Origin: Acholeplasmatales bacterium
GTDB taxonomy: Bacteria; Bacillota_I; Bacilli_A; Acholeplasmatales; Anaeroplasmataceae
Length of the DNA stretch: 6,186 nucleotides
Assembly: GCA_024696565.1 (NCBI GenBank)
Contig: JAILGR010000015.1
Span: 1 to 6,186, forward strand
Direction of reading: 5' to 3'
The stretch's first letter is position 1. Each line of letters begins with the position of its first letter. The notes beneath the pieces are model-generated. The model had not been told where the DNA came from and searched no databases. It saw only the letters and a program-made list of their open reading frames with translations. The translations under genes and the position numbers were made by a program. Positions 5,863 through 6,186 of this stretch are shown here, one piece after another.

Positions 5863-6186
5863 TTAAAACTCATAATCAAGTCCTATATCTTTTAATATTA
5901 TTTGTGATGCAAATTTACCAATTACAACTGCCACACAACTTCCACCTGGTAACATTAACCATTGATTTGCTAAAACCAAATTATTAATACCTTCTACTCT
6001 TTGACTTCTTAATATTTGATTTGTTCCAGGAGCTAATACATATGGCATAAATGTTCCTTTATAAGAATTATTATATCTTTCATATGTAAGTGGTGTTAAG
6101 ACATCTATTAATTCAAAATCAAATCCAAATTCTTCTTTTAATTTTTCATTAAAGAATTCACCTATTATCTTTTTGAATTCTTTATA
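5863..6186 (-). CDS. FAD-dependent oxidoreductase, phytoene desaturase (CrtI/CrtISO)-like, C-terminal part
   Basis: The frame is open from the right edge to TAA at 5863-5865, giving the last 107 residues of a longer protein; the internal ATG at 6048 is not the start, because the conserved reading continues upstream. Visible motifs are DVLTPLTYERYNNSYKGTF (about 31-49 of the fragment) and NLVLANQWLMLPGG followed by VIGKFASQIIL near the C-terminus. These match the C-terminal signature of the CrtI/carotenoid-isomerase/retinol-saturase-like flavoproteins (COG1233), where the GxW..PGG segment helps bind FAD. Family members usually have about 500 residues and reduce, desaturate or isomerise polyenes or other lipids; many in gut Bacillota have unknown substrates. 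The N-terminal Rossmann GxGxxG motif is outside the window, so cofactor binding is inferred. A canonical Gly before QW is replaced by Asn here (ANQW). The specific reaction cannot be assigned. Confidence 0.8.
   Translation of the reverse strand, partial: YKEFKKIIGEFFNEKLKEEFGFDFELIDVLTPLTYERYNNSYKGTFMPYVLAPGTNQILRSQRVEGINNLVLANQWLMLPGGSCVAVVIGKFASQIILKDIGLDYEF

Noticed and set aside
1..6186. Mycoplasma-type code with TGA as tryptophan
   Set aside because: All eight tryptophans in the annotated genes are TGG and no frame needs TGA read-through. The visible stop codons are TAA or TAG only, but six genes are too few to infer anything from that.
1..6186. Defence system, prophage, integrative element or CRISPR array
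   Set aside because: No transposase, integrase, phage or defence motif and no regularly spaced repeat was seen on either strand; gene content is mainly housekeeping.

Overview
The window is AT-rich, tightly packed and gives clean reading frames in the standard bacterial code: all eight tryptophan codons I checked are TGG. Shine-Dalgarno sequences are strong and gaps are short. The gene set (membrane-anchored RNase Y, the YmdB phosphoesterase, MiaB, and a YlbF/YmcA-family protein) points to a low-GC Bacillota, probably in the Bacilli. The AT richness and missing sporulation neighbours suggest a non-sporulating or host-associated branch, such as relatives of Erysipelotrichales, RF39 or Acholeplasma-like lineages. 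The exact lineage cannot be fixed from this window.

The minus-strand block from 4186 down to 1 is an RNA-metabolism cluster. A near-consensus promoter (TTGACT, 17 bp, TATAAT) reads into rny, whose mRNA probably starts with a small hairpin. A clear intrinsic terminator sits directly after the rny stop, only 19 nt before the ymdB start, so ymdB seems to depend on read-through or on a promoter inside rny. miaB follows, with a TATAAT box in the short gap before it. Its stop codon overlaps the GTG start of a YlbF/YmcA (RicA)-like gene that runs off the left edge. In Bacillus subtilis the Ric proteins modulate RNase Y, so enzyme and likely accessory factor are close together here.

Divergent from rny on the plus strand (4286-5023) is an unrecognised 245-residue protein with a Lys-rich cytoplasmic tail, one membrane segment and a predicted extracellular domain. 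It has a perfect extended -10 promoter. It converges on an unrecognised 251-residue soluble protein (5048-5803, minus), and one symmetric hairpin between them can terminate both. The right edge holds the last 107 residues of a CrtI/CrtISO-like FAD-dependent oxidoreductase (minus).

No gap exceeds 300 bases. The longest, the divergent rny/membrane-protein intergenic region (4111-4285), holds two promoters, a leader hairpin and an AT-rich direct repeat. I see no tRNA, rRNA, CRISPR array, insertion sequence or phage gene. I found no convincing new multi-gene system. The most notable items are the regulatory layout around rny and the two unrecognised proteins.
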